DNA of 64,000 nucleotides from Samsonia erythrinae (GTDB taxonomy: Bacteria > Pseudomonadota > Gammaproteobacteria > Enterobacterales > Enterobacteriaceae): the NCBI RefSeq assembly GCF_004342665.1, contig NZ_SMBY01000004.1, forward strand, positions 1-64,000. The letters run 5' to 3'. Below are positions 47,735-57,949 of the stretch, piece by piece. The notes under the pieces were generated by a model. The model had not been told where the DNA came from. It ran no database searches and was given only the letters and a program-made list of their open reading frames with translations. The position numbers and the translations under genes are program-made. How positions within the stretch are numbered: position 1 is the stretch's first letter; each line of letters opens with the position of its first letter.

Positions 47735-49291
47735 ATGGAATTTTTGCTGGATCCTTCAATCTGGGCAGGCCTATTGACGCTGGTGGTACTTGAGATTGTT
47801 CTGGGTATCGACAATTTGGTGTTTATTGCCATTCTGGCGGATAAATTGCCTCCCAAACAGCGAGATAAAGCCCGCATTATCGGTTTGAGCCTGGCGTTAT
47901 TTATGCGTCTGGGATTGCTGTCCCTGATTTCCTGGATGGTGACGCTGACGCGTCCACTGTTTAGCGTTGGCGATTTCAGCTTTTCAGGTCGCGATCTGAT
48001 TCTGCTGTTCGGCGGTGTGTTCCTCTTGTTCAAAGCCACCATGGAGCTACATGAACGGCTGGAGAATAAAACCCACGATGGCAACGGCAATCGCGCCCAC
48101 GCCAGTTTCTGGGCCGTGGTTGCGCAGATTGTGGTGCTGGATGCCGTGTTCTCGCTGGACGCCGTGATAACCGCCGTGGGGATGGTAAACCATCTTGGCG
48201 TCATGATGACGGCCGTGATTATTGCGATGGGCGTGATGCTGTTAGCGTCTAAGCCGTTGACCAACTTCGTCAACGCGCATCCGACGGTGGTGGTGCTGTG
48301 TCTCAGCTTCCTGCTGATGATTGGCCTGAGCCTGATGGCGGAAGGTTTTGGTTTCCATATTCCGAAAGGTTATCTGTATGCGGCGATCGGCTTCTCTATC
48401 CTGATCGAACTGTTTAACCAGATTGCCCGCCATAACTTCCTGAAACACCAGTCGCGGCGTCCTTTGCGTGAACGTACCGCAGAGGCGATTCTGCGTCTGA
48501 TGGGGGGGCGGAAAAACGCGGATGACGTTGATGTGGACGAGCCGCAGAACAAACTCACGCAAGAGGAGTTTGCCGAGGAAGAGCGCAATATGATTAGCGG
48601 CGTGCTCACATTAGCCTCGCGTTCGCTGCGTAGCGTGATGACGCCGCGGACTGAAATTTCCTGGGTTGATAGTGAAAGTTCGGTCGAGCAGATTCGTCTG
48701 CAACTGCTCGATACGCCGCATAGCCTGTTCCCGGTATGCCGCGGCGCGTTGGATGAATTGGTCGGCGTGGTGCGGGCTAAGGATCTGTTAGTGGCGTTAG
48801 AAACGCAGACGGATGTGGAAAGTTTTGCCGCGGCCAATCCGCCCATTGTGGTGCCGGAAACGCTGGATGTTATCAACCTGTTGCCTGTTCTACGTCGTGC
48901 AAAAGGCAGCCTGGTCATGATCGCTAACGAGTTTGGCGTGGTGCAAGGGTTGGTGACGCCGTTGGACGTGCTGGAAGCGATTGCCGGTGAGTTTCCGGAT
49001 GAGGACGAAACGTTGGATATCGTTCCGGATGGGCAAGGCTGGCTGGTAAAAGGGGGAACCGATCTGCACGCGTTGCAACAGGTCGTCGATAGTTATGATC
49101 TGGTTGATCCGAAAGAGGAGTACGCTTCTCTGGCAGGGATGCTGCTGGCACACAGCGATGAGTTCCCGCAGGTCGGTGACATCATCGAACTGCACCATCT
49201 GCGTTTTGGCATCGTTGAGGTGTCCGACTACCGCATTGAGTTGGTGCGTGTTGAACGCATTGTGGATGAGGAAGACCCCGAAGAAGCGTAA
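47735..49291 (+). CDS. yoaE: TerC-CBS-CorC membrane protein YoaE
   Basis: A 518-residue inner-membrane protein. The N-terminal TerC domain (about 1-235, seven spans) shows [16 protein letters not shown] and [16 protein letters not shown], whose Asp residues suit metal transport. A linker leads to a CBS pair (about 300-420, [43 protein letters not shown]) and a CorC/HlyC-type C-terminal domain (about 430-515). E. coli YoaE has the same layout. Related TerC proteins export Mn2+; the role here is not proven. It has a structured leader and a GC-rich hairpin after its stop. The ATG follows CTGGAGTCTGAC. Confidence 0.92.
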   Translation: MEFLLDPSIWAGLLTLVVLEIVLGIDNLVFIAILADKLPPKQRDKARIIGLSLALFMRLGLLSLISWMVTLTRPLFSVGDFSFSGRDLILLFGGVFLLFKATMELHERLENKTHDGNGNRAHASFWAVVAQIVVLDAVFSLDAVITAVGMVNHLGVMMTAVIIAMGVMLLASKPLTNFVNAHPTVVVLCLSFLLMIGLSLMAEGFGFHIPKGYLYAAIGFSILIELFNQIARHNFLKHQSRRPLRERTAEAILRLMGGRKNADDVDVDEPQNKLTQEEFAEEERNMISGVLTLASRSLRSVMTPRTEISWVDSESSVEQIRLQLLDTPHSLFPVCRGALDELVGVVRAKDLLVALETQTDVESFAAANPPIVVPETLDVINLLPVLRRAKGSLVMIANEFGVVQGLVTPLDVLEAIAGEFPDEDETLDIVPDGQGWLVKGGTDLHALQQVVDSYDLVDPKEEYASLAGMLLAHSDEFPQVGDIIELHHLRFGIVEVSDYRIELVRVERIVDEEDPEEA

Positions 49292-49304
49292 GCGCTTAAA
49301 AACC

Positions 49305-49332
49305 AGAAGCCCCGCCATTTGGCGGGGCTTCT
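49305..49332 (+). terminator. Hairpin after yoaE, first copy
   Basis: AGAAGCCCCGCC-ATTT-GGCGGGGCTTCT is a perfect 12-pair stem 14 bases after the yoaE stop. Few T residues follow. The core CCCCGCCATTTGGCGGGG is repeated exactly at 49498-49515. Confidence 0.7.
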
Positions 49333-49364
49333 GATCGTTGACAAGCCGATTTATCGAATGAAAA

Positions 49365-49469
49365 CGGGAGTCACGGAATAGAAGAGTAAAGCGTTTGCGC
49401 CAGGGATGGCGCAATCCGAGCTTACAGGGACGTACTTGCAGCGTCTTTATGATCTATTCGTGACTCCCG
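49365..49469. repeat. Palindromic intergenic element between yoaE and sdaA
   Basis: CGGGAGTCACGGAATAGA at 49365-49382 is mirrored by TCTATTCGTGACTCCCG at 49453-49469, an imperfect 17-base inverted repeat with one bulge. The 70 bases between include GCGCC-AGGGAT-GGCGC and lack a gene. Size, terminal inverted repeats and position flanked by two copies of the same hairpin resemble a small intergenic repeat family or MITE. Confidence 0.6.
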
Positions 49470-49497
49470 CTCTACGGACTTTGTCAGCAACCTCAGA

Positions 49498-49518
49498 CCC
49501 CGCCATTTGGCGGGGCTT
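49498..49518. terminator. Hairpin after sdaA, second copy of the yoaE terminator core
   Basis: CCCCGCC-ATTT-GGCGGGG followed by CTTT duplicates the stem core at 49310-49327. It lies 34 bases beyond the sdaA stop on the minus strand and could end either convergent transcript. Confidence 0.6.
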
Positions 49519-49551
49519 TCACTTCGTAATGCAGTCGCAGGAAGAAATTAA

Positions 49552-50916
49552 TCAATCACACTGCACTTTAATCGCCAGCCCGCCGCGGGACGTTTCACGA
49601 TATTTCGCGTTCATGTCTTTGCCCGTCTCGTACATGGTTTCAATCACCTTATCCAGCGATACGCGCGGTTCGCTGGTACGGCGTGTGGCCATGCGCGCGG
49701 CGTTAATCGCTTTGACGGAAGCGATCGCGTTACGTTCGATACACGGAACCTGAACCTGACCTGCAACCGGATCGCAGGTGAGGCCCAGATTATGTTCCAT
49801 CCCGATCTCGGCGGCGACACAGACCTGTTCCGGGCTGGCGCCCATCAGTTCCGCCAGCCCGGCGGCCGCCATAGAGCAGGCGACGCCAACTTCTCCCTGA
49901 CAACCGACTTCGGCGCCGGAAATAGAGGCGTTCATCTTGTATAAGATGCCGACGGCGCCTGCCGCGAGGAAATAGCGGATATAAATTGTCGGGCTGACGG
50001 GCTCAATAAAGTGATCGTAATAGGCGAGGACGGCCGGAACAATACCGCATGCGCCGTTTGTCGGTGCCGTAACCACGCGGCCACCCGCCGCGTTCTCTTC
50101 ATTTACCGCCAGTGCGAACATGTTGACCCAGTCAACCACGTTCATCGGGTCGTTGGAGAGCTTATCGGAGGCCACCAGCATACGACGCAGCGCTGACGCC
50201 CGACGCGGGACGCGCAACGGGCCGGGAAGAACACCTTCGGTATTCATGCCGCGATCGATGCAGGCGCGCATCGTTTGCCAGACATCGACAAAGTAAGCGT
50301 CAATGTCCTGACGGCTGTGTAACGCCAGTTCGTTGCGCATCATCATCCCCGACAGCGACAAACCACTTTGTTTGCAGTGCTCCAGCATCTCTTTGGCTGA
50401 ACGGAAGGGGTGAGGAACGGAAACGCTGGTGGTGGTCTCTTTACCAAAATTTTCGGCATCCACGATGAAACCACCGCCGATGGAATAGTAGGTTTTGCAA
50501 TAAATTTCTTTATTGCCAGAAAAGGCCGTAATGGTCATGCCATTTTCATGCAGCGGCAGGTTTTCACTGCGGAACACCATCCCGCCTTCGCGTGGGAAAT
50601 CCACTTCGTGCTGACCTTGTGCCAACAGCAGGCGTTCGCGCTGCTCGACATCGCGGATAAAACCGGGGATCCCATCGATATCGACGGTATCCGGCATATT
50701 GCCTGCCAGCCCCATGATGATGGCGATATCGGTGTGGTGGCCTTTACCGGTGAGGGACAGCGAGCCATAAACATCGACAGCGATACGCGTGGTCGTGGTG
50801 AGGATATCCTGACTGATCAATTCATCGACAAATTGCTTACCGGCTTTCATCGGTCCAACCGTATGAGAGCTGGAGGGGCCAATACCGATCTTAAACATGT
50901 CGAAAACGCTTATCAC
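49552..50916 (-). CDS. sdaA: L-serine ammonia-lyase (iron-sulfur)
   Basis: A 454-residue cytoplasmic enzyme that deaminates L-serine to pyruvate and ammonia. Single-chain type I enzyme: the beta-like N-terminal domain begins MISVFDMFKIGIGPSSSHTVGPM, and the alpha-like domain has TAPTNGACGIVPAVL. Cysteines in CGIVPAV, LTCDPVAGQV and VPCIERNAIAS, with the C-terminal VQCD, fit the [4Fe-4S] ligands and the inserted C-terminal tail of this family. Length equals E. coli SdaA. The block sdaA-nudL-pabB is in E. coli order. Confidence 0.96.
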   Translation of the reverse strand: MISVFDMFKIGIGPSSSHTVGPMKAGKQFVDELISQDILTTTTRIAVDVYGSLSLTGKGHHTDIAIIMGLAGNMPDTVDIDGIPGFIRDVEQRERLLLAQGQHEVDFPREGGMVFRSENLPLHENGMTITAFSGNKEIYCKTYYSIGGGFIVDAENFGKETTTSVSVPHPFRSAKEMLEHCKQSGLSLSGMMMRNELALHSRQDIDAYFVDVWQTMRACIDRGMNTEGVLPGPLRVPRRASALRRMLVASDKLSNDPMNVVDWVNMFALAVNEENAAGGRVVTAPTNGACGIVPAVLAYYDHFIEPVSPTIYIRYFLAAGAVGILYKMNASISGAEVGCQGEVGVACSMAAAGLAELMGASPEQVCVAAEIGMEHNLGLTCDPVAGQVQVPCIERNAIASVKAINAARMATRRTSEPRVSLDKVIETMYETGKDMNAKYRETSRGGLAIKVQCD

Positions 50917-51254
50917 GCTAAACTCCTCAAAGACTCAGGCGCCTATCCGCGATTCTCAGGTTAGCGCCTTTATCACCTTCAACAGCCGGATAGCCGTGTG
51001 GCTGACTATCCGATGATGCGGTTTTTGCCGGGCATAACCTAAAATTGGGCGGATATCTACCCAAAAATTAGAATAAAACTCGTTAAATCGCGCTATTGTA
51101 GTGTGGAATATGTTGTATGGTTTTCTTTTTCGCATGAAATAAACTTATGCCAAAGCGCAATATAACTTATCTCAACGCGGGCGTAAGCGAGGGGATGTCG
51201 GGTTAGGGATACTCTTTCACCCATATAACGATTTCTTAGCCCCAAAAACGGGGT
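50917..51254. other. Gap between sdaA and nudL
   Basis: A 338-base stretch upstream of sdaA and downstream of nudL on the same strand. CGGATAG (50987-50993) and CTATCCG (51006-51012) can pair, but without a T tract. The sdaA promoter must lie here. No gene or known RNA was seen. Confidence 0.4.
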
Positions 51255-51848
51255 TCAGGGACGATTGGAAATCTGTAAGGCAAGCTGGTGGATGATGGCG
51301 GCGGTCAGTCCCCAGACAAACTGTTGCTGATACCAGGAGAGATAAACCCGGTGCCGTTGCTGATGCCGTTCTATGTCCAACGGGTAATAGCGCGTGAGGG
51401 CGAACGCTTCGTCGAGCGGCATTTCAAACAGATCGGCGACTTCGTCTTCATTGGGATGGAAGTGCGTCCCCGCATCAATAAGCCCGACGACCGGCGTGAC
51501 CTGAAAACCGCTGACGCTGTCCTGCGGCGGTAAAACGCCAAGCACCTGGACGTTCTCCGGCGGGATGGCGACTTCCTCCTGCGCTTCACGCAGCGCGGTC
51601 GCGATGATTGAGGCATCTTCTTTATCTGCCGCGCCGCCGGGAAACGCCACCTGTCCGGCATGTTTTCGGAGGTCGGCGGCGCGACGGGTTAACAGCAATG
51701 TAGGGCTCGGGCGACAAATGATCGGCACTAGCACCGCCGCCCGCCGCGGCTGATAAACAGGGCGTAGCGATCGCGGAAGCTGTAGCTGAAAACGGGTGAT
51801 AAAGTCGTTCAACATACCATCCGTTGGCGGTAAGGCTGTCTCACTCAT
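51255..51848 (-). CDS. nudL: Coenzyme A pyrophosphatase NudL (Nudix)
   Basis: A 197-residue Nudix hydrolase that splits CoA into 3',5'-ADP and phosphopantetheine. The Nudix box reads [25 protein letters not shown] (residues 71-95), and the CoA-specific upstream motif [22 protein letters not shown] is present. It starts within the last bases of pabB (four-base overlap), so it is co-transcribed. The E. coli neighbour pair pabB-nudL is the same. Confidence 0.94.
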   Translation of the reverse strand: MSETALPPTDGMLNDFITRFQLQLPRSLRPVYQPRRAAVLVPIICRPSPTLLLTRRAADLRKHAGQVAFPGGAADKEDASIIATALREAQEEVAIPPENVQVLGVLPPQDSVSGFQVTPVVGLIDAGTHFHPNEDEVADLFEMPLDEAFALTRYYPLDIERHQQRHRVYLSWYQQQFVWGLTAAIIHQLALQISNRP

Positions 51849-53281
51849 TCACTCTGTACCTTGCGTGTCCGGGTGTGATCCAAAAGTGGGAGGATACGGC
51901 CCACTTTATCAAGGGATTCCTGATATTCGGCCTGTTCCTGACTGTCGGCGACGATGCCGCCACCTGCCCAACAGTAGATTTTGCCGCGTTCGGTTAATAG
52001 CGTTCTGATGGTGATATTGGTGTCCATGGTTCCGCACAGGCTGATGTAGCCGATGCTGCCGCAATAGGCATTGCGGCGCTGCGGCTCCAGTTCTTCAATA
52101 ATTTGCATCGCACGGATTTTGGGGGCGCCGGTAATGGAGCCGCCGGGAAAGCAGGCGCGGAGCAGTACGGTTGCCGGTTGGCCAGCGGGCAGTTGCGCTT
52201 CGATGGTACTGACCAGATGGTGTACCGCCGGAAAGGGTTCGACGACAAACAGCGCCGGCACGTGAACGCTGCCCGGTACGGCGACGCGGCCAATATCGTT
52301 GCGCAGAAGATCGACGATCATCAGGTTTTCAGAACGATCTTTCGCGGAATTGGCGAGCCGCTCGGCTTGTTGCGCGTCGGCGTCAGGGTCGGCCAGTCGG
52401 GGCAATGTGCCTTTAATCGGGCGAGTCTGGATGCGGTGATTTTCCAACCATAAAAAGCGCTCCGGCGAGATGCTGATCACGGCATTTTCCGGCAGGCGCA
52501 GGAAAGCAGAAAAGGGCGCTTTATTCCCTGCGGACAGACACAAAAACGCCTGCCACTCATCGCCTTCATAGTCGGCGGAAAAGCGCTGCGCCAAATTGAC
52601 CTGATAACAGTCTCCCGCCAGCAGGTAGTCCTGAATTTTACGGAATTTTTCGCCGTACTCATCACGGGACAGGTTGGCGCGCCAGGCGCTGGTCAATCTG
52701 AAATCCGCCTGTGGGGAGGAAACCGGCGGCGAAGCGAGCCAGTCGAGCCGAGCCTGAAGGGAATGATGTACGATCAGCGTTAATGTTTGCCGGTGATGAT
52801 CGGCAATCAGCGCCCAGTCGTATAAGCCTACCGCCATATCCGGCAGGTCGATATCCTGCTTGGCCTGTACCGGCAGCGTTTCAATCTGTCGGCCCAAATC
52901 GTAGCCAAACAGACCGAGAGCGCCCCCCTGAAAAGGGAAGTCTGCGTGTGATTCGGCATTCAGCGCCAGGGCATCGAGCTGTTGTTGCTGCAGAGTGAAC
53001 GGGTCGCCTTCTGCGATCGTTGTAATGCCATCACGCGTGATTTCCGTTTTGTTTCCGCGTGTACACAGGGTTACGCGCGGATCGCCTACCATGATATCGA
53101 AGCGATTGTGTGGATGGTCGGCAAACCCGGAATGCAGCAGCATCGCCCACGGCAGGGATGAAAAAGGGGCGAAACGGTCGAGGAGCACTTCCGGGTAATA
53201 AGGCAGCGCGTGATAAATCAGCGAAGATGCCGGCGCAGCGGCTGAATGGTTGATGATGTGAATCGTGTTGGCGGCAGTCAT
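51845..53281 (-). CDS. pabB: Aminodeoxychorismate synthase component I PabB
   Basis: A 478-residue enzyme, with PabA supplying ammonia, that turns chorismate into 4-amino-4-deoxychorismate for folate synthesis. The chorismate-binding domain (about 190-465) carries [27 protein letters not shown] and [12 protein letters not shown]. The PIKGT lysine is the catalytic one that distinguishes PabB from anthranilate synthase (PIAGT). The N-terminal half is the usual variable region, with [13 protein letters not shown]. Divergent from yoaH. Confidence 0.95.
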   Translation of the reverse strand: MTAANTIHIINHSAAAPASSLIYHALPYYPEVLLDRFAPFSSLPWAMLLHSGFADHPHNRFDIMVGDPRVTLCTRGNKTEITRDGITTIAEGDPFTLQQQQLDALALNAESHADFPFQGGALGLFGYDLGRQIETLPVQAKQDIDLPDMAVGLYDWALIADHHRQTLTLIVHHSLQARLDWLASPPVSSPQADFRLTSAWRANLSRDEYGEKFRKIQDYLLAGDCYQVNLAQRFSADYEGDEWQAFLCLSAGNKAPFSAFLRLPENAVISISPERFLWLENHRIQTRPIKGTLPRLADPDADAQQAERLANSAKDRSENLMIVDLLRNDIGRVAVPGSVHVPALFVVEPFPAVHHLVSTIEAQLPAGQPATVLLRACFPGGSITGAPKIRAMQIIEELEPQRRNAYCGSIGYISLCGTMDTNITIRTLLTERGKIYCWAGGGIVADSQEQAEYQESLDKVGRILPLLDHTRTRKVQSE

Positions 53282-53408
53282 GTTTTTTGTACTGGTGTCT
53301 ATGTCGCGTCGGCTTTACTGATGACAGCGTATCACAAAGCGGAAACACTGGAGTATACCGAAGCAGGCGTGCGATGATAGTGGCGAATTCATCAACCGGG
53401 AAACGATC

Positions 53409-53642
53409 ATGATTGCAGGTATGCCCGCGCTGACGCACGAGCAGCAGCAAGATGCGGTAGAGCGCATTCAGGCGCTGATGTCTGAAGGAATGAGCAGCGG
53501 CCAGGCAATCGCACAGGTTGCGGCTGAAATTCGCGCCGGCCATAAAGGTGACAACGTCACGGTGATGTTTGACGAGGATGACGACATCCCCGCCGACCGC
53601 GACGACGGACGTCATGTTGAGGACGACGAGGCGCCGCAATAA
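53409..53642 (+). CDS. yoaH: YoaH family (UPF0181) protein
   Basis: A 77-residue protein beginning [35 protein letters not shown], matching the UPF0181 family and E. coli YoaH. The C-terminal half is very acidic ([21 protein letters not shown]) and longer than in E. coli (59 residues). Function unknown. It is divergent from pabB and converges on yoaB, as in E. coli. Confidence 0.9.
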   Translation: MIAGMPALTHEQQQDAVERIQALMSEGMSSGQAIAQVAAEIRAGHKGDNVTVMFDEDDDIPADRDDGRHVEDDEAPQ

Positions 53643-53675
53643 CCGTCGTCAGGCTCCCGCTGCGGGAAGGCGAAC

Positions 53676-54020
53676 CTATACCGCGGCAATGGCTTTGATT
53701 TCGACTTTATATTTCGGGTGCATCAATTTCGCCTGTACCGTGCAGCGGACCGGCGCACTGCCTGCGACAACCCAGGCATCCCACGCGGCGTTCATAGCGG
53801 CAAAGTCACCGGCATCGGCGAGAAAAATCGTCACGTCCAAGAGTTTGCTCTTATCTGTCCCCGCCTGTCGCAGGATCGTATCCAACGCGTTCAGCGCGTT
53901 TTCCGTCTGCGCCTGCGCATCGTCATCCAGATTTTCCGGGACGCTGGTGTAGTAGAGCGTGTGATTGTGGATAACGGCATCCGACCAGCGTGCTTCGGGA
54001 TGAATACGTTCGATCGCCAT
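53676..54020 (-). CDS. yoaB: RidA-like (YjgF/YER057c) protein YoaB
   Basis: A 114-residue Rid-family protein, the same length as E. coli YoaB. Typical parts are LYYTSVPENL, LLDVTIFLADAGDFAAMNAAWDAWV and the active-site arginine in PVRCTVQAKL, which in RidA binds the reactive imine. Rid proteins hydrolyse enamine/imine by-products of amino-acid metabolism; YoaB's own activity is not known. The start at 54020 follows AGGAGACATTTC; 20 codons of further open frame are not included. Confidence 0.92.
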   Translation of the reverse strand: MAIERIHPEARWSDAVIHNHTLYYTSVPENLDDDAQAQTENALNALDTILRQAGTDKSKLLDVTIFLADAGDFAAMNAAWDAWVVAGSAPVRCTVQAKLMHPKYKVEIKAIAAV

Positions 54021-54167
54021 GAAATGTCTCCTGAACCAATGAAAGCGAATCGCCAAGCGTATCACAGCGCGAGTGGGCATGCTTTCCCGATTTAGGGTGG
54101 TAGCGTCGGGCGACTCTTGGCATAATCAGCGCGTTATTTTTGCCGCTGCCTGGAAGGGTCAGGGGCG

Positions 54168-54214
54168 GACTGATAAAGACCCCTGGATACTGATAAAGAT
54201 CCCTTGATAAAGAG
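54168..54214. repeat. Three imperfect repeats upstream of yoaA
   Basis: TGATAAAGA occurs at 54171, 54191 and 54205, the first two followed by Y-CCCT. The third lies directly before the GTG start of yoaA and includes its ribosome site. The repeats could be operators or a short slippage expansion. Confidence 0.5.
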
Positions 54215-54221
54215 AGCGTGC

Positions 54222-56147
54222 GTGACGAACGATCGGGTAATTGATGATTTCGCTGATGACGGCGCACTGGCAAAAGCGATCGCAGGCTTCAAGCCTCGTG
54301 AGCCACAGCGGCAGATGGCGCAGGCGGTAACGCGAACCATTGCGGATAAAGCGGCGCTGGTGGTGGAAGCGGGAACCGGAACCGGTAAAACCTATGCATA
54401 TCTGGCACCGGCCTTGCGTTCGGATAAAAAAGTCATCATTTCGACCGGGTCGAAGGCGTTACAGGACCAGCTCTATAGCCGCGATTTACCCACGATTGCG
54501 CAGGCGCTGAAGTACAAAGGCAAACTGGCTCTGTTGAAAGGGCGTTCGAACTATCTGTGTCTGGAGCGTCTTGAGCAGCAGTCGCTGGCCGGCGGCGATT
54601 TAACGGCTGAAATGCTGAGTGAACTGGTCAGGCTGCGCGGCTGGTCGTCGGAGACGGTGGAGGGCGACGTCACCACCTGCGCGGGGGTGGCGGAAGACAG
54701 CACAATCTGGCCGCTGGTGACCAGCACGAACGATAACTGTCTGGGCAGCGATTGTCCGCATTATAAAGCGTGCTTCGTGGTGAAAGCGCGACGCAAGGCG
54801 ATGGATGCCGACATTGTCGTCGTCAACCACCATCTTTATCTGGCTGACCGGGTGGTGAAAGAATCCGGGTTTGCCGAACTGATCCCAGAAAGCGACATCG
54901 TCATCTTCGATGAAGCTCACCAGATCCCCGATATCGCCAGCCAATATTTCGGCCAGCAGCTGTCCAGCCGCCAACTGATGGATTTGGCGAAAGACATCAT
55001 TATCGCCTACCGCACCGAAGTGCGTGATGCGTCTCAACTACAGAAAAGCGCGGATCGCCTGACGCAAAGTACGCAGGATTTCCGGCTGGCGTTAGGCGAG
55101 CCGGGGTTTCGCGGTAATCTGCGCGAGGTACTGGAACAGCCGTCGCTTCAGCATGCGCTGGTGCGGCTGGATGACGCGCTGGAGCTGTGCTACGACGTCG
55201 CGAAGCTGTCGCTGGGCCGTTCAGCGCTGCTGGACGCCGCTTTTGAACGCGCGACGCTCTATCGCAACCGCCTGAAGCGGCTTAAAGAGATTCAACTACC
55301 GGGCTACAGCTACTGGTACGAATGCAATTCACGCCATTTTGTACTGGCGCTGACGCCGTTGTCCGTGGCCGATCGCTTTCGGGAACTGATGAAGGAGAAG
55401 CCGGTCGCCTGGGTATTTACGTCGGCAACCTTATCCGTTAACGACCAACTGGTTCACTTCACCGAACGGCTGGGACTGGAAAACGCGAACACGCTGTTAT
55501 TGCCGAGCCCCTTTGATTATGCCAATCAGACTTTGCTTTGCGTGCCGCGTCATCTGCCGGAAACGCATCGCCCCGGCGCGGCGAAGAGGTTGGCGACGAT
55601 GCTGCGGCCGCTGATTGAAGCGAATCAGGGGCGTTGCTTTATGCTGTGCACCTCGCACCAAATGATGCGCGAGCTGGCGGCGGAATTCCGGGCATCTCTG
55701 ACATTACCGGTCTTGTTGCAGGGGGAGACCGGCAAAGCGCAGCTGCTGTCGCAGTTTGTCGCGGCGGGCAACGCTCTGCTGGTGGCCACCAGCAGTTTCT
55801 GGGAAGGGGTGGATGTCCGGGGCGATACGCTCTCCTGCGTCATTATTGATAAATTACCTTTTACTTCACCGGACGATCCGTTGCTCAAGGCGCGCATTGA
55901 GGATTGTCGCTTACGCGGCGGAGAACCCTTCGACGATGTGCAGATCCCTGATGCCGTCATTACCTTGAAGCAGGGAGTCGGCCGCCTTATTCGTGATGTC
56001 GAAGATCGTGGCGTCATCGTGATTTGCGATAACCGGCTGGTGATGCGCCCTTATGGCGCGGTGTTTCTCAATAGTCTGCCGCCCGCGCCGCGTACCCGCG
56101 ATCTGCGTCAGGCGATTGATTTCCTGACGCGTGAAACATCGCCATGA
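54222..56147 (+). CDS. yoaA: ATP-dependent DNA helicase YoaA (XPD/DinG-like)
   Basis: A 641-residue superfamily 2 helicase, five residues longer than E. coli YoaA. Walker A is VEAGTGTGKTYAYL, the iron-sulfur cysteines lie in TTCAGVAEDS and NCLGSDCPHYKACF, the DEAH box is IFDEAHQIP, and motif VI is ITLKQGVGRLIRD. It unwinds damaged DNA and works with the HolC clamp-loader subunit in E. coli. The GTG at 54222 was chosen because GAGAG lies just upstream and the N-terminus fits; a TTG at 54204 has no ribosome site. Confidence 0.95.
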   Translation: MTNDRVIDDFADDGALAKAIAGFKPREPQRQMAQAVTRTIADKAALVVEAGTGTGKTYAYLAPALRSDKKVIISTGSKALQDQLYSRDLPTIAQALKYKGKLALLKGRSNYLCLERLEQQSLAGGDLTAEMLSELVRLRGWSSETVEGDVTTCAGVAEDSTIWPLVTSTNDNCLGSDCPHYKACFVVKARRKAMDADIVVVNHHLYLADRVVKESGFAELIPESDIVIFDEAHQIPDIASQYFGQQLSSRQLMDLAKDIIIAYRTEVRDASQLQKSADRLTQSTQDFRLALGEPGFRGNLREVLEQPSLQHALVRLDDALELCYDVAKLSLGRSALLDAAFERATLYRNRLKRLKEIQLPGYSYWYECNSRHFVLALTPLSVADRFRELMKEKPVAWVFTSATLSVNDQLVHFTERLGLENANTLLLPSPFDYANQTLLCVPRHLPETHRPGAAKRLATMLRPLIEANQGRCFMLCTSHQMMRELAAEFRASLTLPVLLQGETGKAQLLSQFVAAGNALLVATSSFWEGVDVRGDTLSCVIIDKLPFTSPDDPLLKARIEDCRLRGGEPFDDVQIPDAVITLKQGVGRLIRDVEDRGVIVICDNRLVMRPYGAVFLNSLPPAPRTRDLRQAIDFLTRETSP

Positions 56148-56266
56148 TGTGATTTGACGGATACCCACTGCGATCGGTTCCGTATGCCGGGAAGGGCTGC
56201 GGCGCGACAGCGGGTTATGCTATGATGCGAGCCGTTAAAGATTTATTTATCCCGCCTGAGGTTGGC

Positions 56267-56968
56267 ATGTCTACGCGAATTCTAGCGCTTGATACCGCAA
56301 CGGAAGCCTGTTCCGTTGCGCTGTGGAATGAAGGCGAAATTCATTCTTTGTTCGATGTTTGTCCCCGTGAACACACACAACGTATTTTACCCATGGTCCA
56401 ACAGGTGCTGGCTGAGAGTGGCCTGACGCTCAGGGATCTCGATGCGCTGGCCTTTGGTCAGGGGCCGGGAAGTTTTACCGGCGTGCGGATTGGTATCGGT
56501 ATTGCACAAGGGTTGGCGCTGGGGGCCGATTTACCGTTGATTGGCGTATCGTCGCTGGCCACGATGGCTCAGGGCGCTTTCCGTCTGACGCAGGCCACGC
56601 GCGTGCTGGCCGCCATTGATGCCCGGATGGGCGAAGTCTATTGGTGCGCCTATCAACGAGATGCGGCTGGCCACTGGTACGGAGAAGCAGAAGAGGCGGT
56701 GCTGAAACCTGAGCAGGTGCAGCGCTTAACCGCTTCGCTGTCAGGCGAATGGACCACGGTGGGAACGGGTTGGGAAACCTACCCTGAACTGGCGGATCCT
56801 TCCACGCTGGTGTTGACGAAGAGCGAAATGCTGTTGCCCCAGGCGCAGGATATGCTGCCGCTGGCTTGTCGACTATGGCAGTCAGGAAAGGCCGTTAGCG
56901 TCGAGCAGGCGCAACCGCGCTATCTGCGCAATGAAGTGGCCTGGAAAAAATTGCCGGGCCGAGAATAG
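56267..56968 (+). CDS. tsaB: tRNA threonylcarbamoyladenosine synthesis protein TsaB
   Basis: A 233-residue ASKHA-fold protein, a partner of TsaD and TsaE in making t6A37 of ANN-decoding tRNAs. Conserved parts are [55 protein letters not shown] and MGEVYWCAY. It lacks the metal-binding histidines of TsaD, as normal for TsaB. GAGG lies six bases before the ATG; the 15 codons of open frame before it are left out. It follows yoaA by 119 bases. Confidence 0.95.
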   Translation: MSTRILALDTATEACSVALWNEGEIHSLFDVCPREHTQRILPMVQQVLAESGLTLRDLDALAFGQGPGSFTGVRIGIGIAQGLALGADLPLIGVSSLATMAQGAFRLTQATRVLAAIDARMGEVYWCAYQRDAAGHWYGEAEEAVLKPEQVQRLTASLSGEWTTVGTGWETYPELADPSTLVLTKSEMLLPQAQDMLPLACRLWQSGKAVSVEQAQPRYLRNEVAWKKLPGRE

Positions 56969-57058
56969 TTCGATCTGCGCATGCCGTTTGGCGGAGATAA
57001 CAGCAACTTATTCAATGCTGAGCAGTCCAAGCATCAGACATCAGAAAGAGGTTGTATT

Positions 57059-57673
57059 ATGACGTTGCCCATAAAGAAAATGCATATTAAGCAGAAAAGC
57101 CGATCGGCGCATTGCCACCTGGGTGCGCTGGTGGCTGGCGCGCTGTTGCTTTCAGGTTGCGTTACCGTGCCGGATGCCATTAAAGGAACCTCGCCAACGC
57201 CGCAGGACGATCTGGTTCGCGTGATGAGTGCGCCGCAGATTTATGTCGGTCAGGAGTCACGCTTCGGCGGTCGGGTTGTCAGCATTCGCAATGCAGCGGA
57301 TAAAACCCGTTTAGAGATCGCCAGCATGCCGTTGGATAGCGGCGCGAGGCCGAGGCTGGACATGCCGTCAGAAGGGCGCTTCATCGCTTATGTGAATCGT
57401 TTTCTGGAACCCGTTGATTTTAAAGACCAGCTGGTGACCGTTGTCGGGCCGATCGTCGGCACGGAATCGGGCAAAATTGGTGATAAACCCTATCGCTATG
57501 TCGTGGTTGACGCGCAGGGTTACAAACGCTGGAATGTCGTGCAGCGCATGGTGGTGCCACCCGGCGGCTATGGCCCGTGGGGATGGCACACGGGTTACGG
57601 TTGGGGGCCAGGCTGGGGAATTGATGCCGGTTGGTATGGGCCTGTACGTATTGAGAATATCGTGACGGAATGA
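57059..57673 (+). CDS. yeaY: Slp-family outer-membrane lipoprotein YeaY
   Basis: A 204-residue lipoprotein with a long, basic N-region and a lipobox [10 protein letters not shown]. Mature residues [23 protein letters not shown] match E. coli YeaY, and a Gly/Trp/Pro-rich tail ([17 protein letters not shown]) replaces the E. coli one. Slp proteins appear in starvation; function unclear. The ATG at 57059 follows AAGAGGTTGTATT; a second Met seven codons later is a good alternative since it gives a shorter signal peptide. Order tsaB-yeaY-fadD is as in E. coli. Confidence 0.9.
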   Translation: MTLPIKKMHIKQKSRSAHCHLGALVAGALLLSGCVTVPDAIKGTSPTPQDDLVRVMSAPQIYVGQESRFGGRVVSIRNAADKTRLEIASMPLDSGARPRLDMPSEGRFIAYVNRFLEPVDFKDQLVTVVGPIVGTESGKIGDKPYRYVVVDAQGYKRWNVVQRMVVPPGGYGPWGWHTGYGWGPGWGIDAGWYGPVRIENIVTE

Positions 57674-57858
57674 AATCATTTCGTTTGATGTGAAAGAGAT
57701 CGGGCGACTCAGGTTGCCTGATTTTTTTTGGATAATTCAATCCCGCAAGCATTTGCGCCGTAACCCACGCCTGCGCCATTTGCACACCGCGTAATCGGCT
57801 GAAGTATGACGGAATAAATAAGTGATCGCCCTCGCAACCTGAACATTGTTTGTTAGCT

Positions 57859-57875
57859 AACTGGTAGGCTGAGTT
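57859..57875 (+). promoter_or_regulatory. FadR-like operator upstream of fadD
   Basis: AACTGGTAGGCTGAGTT matches 12 of 17 positions of the FadR pattern, including the strong AACTGGT half. It lies 91 bases before the chosen fadD start. FadR repression of fadD is established in E. coli. Confidence 0.55.
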
Positions 57876-57949
57876 AAAATAATGTTAATAACAAGAGGCC
57901 TTTGAGGGCGACGACGATGCCATTAAAAAAATATCTCGGGAGTGATGTT

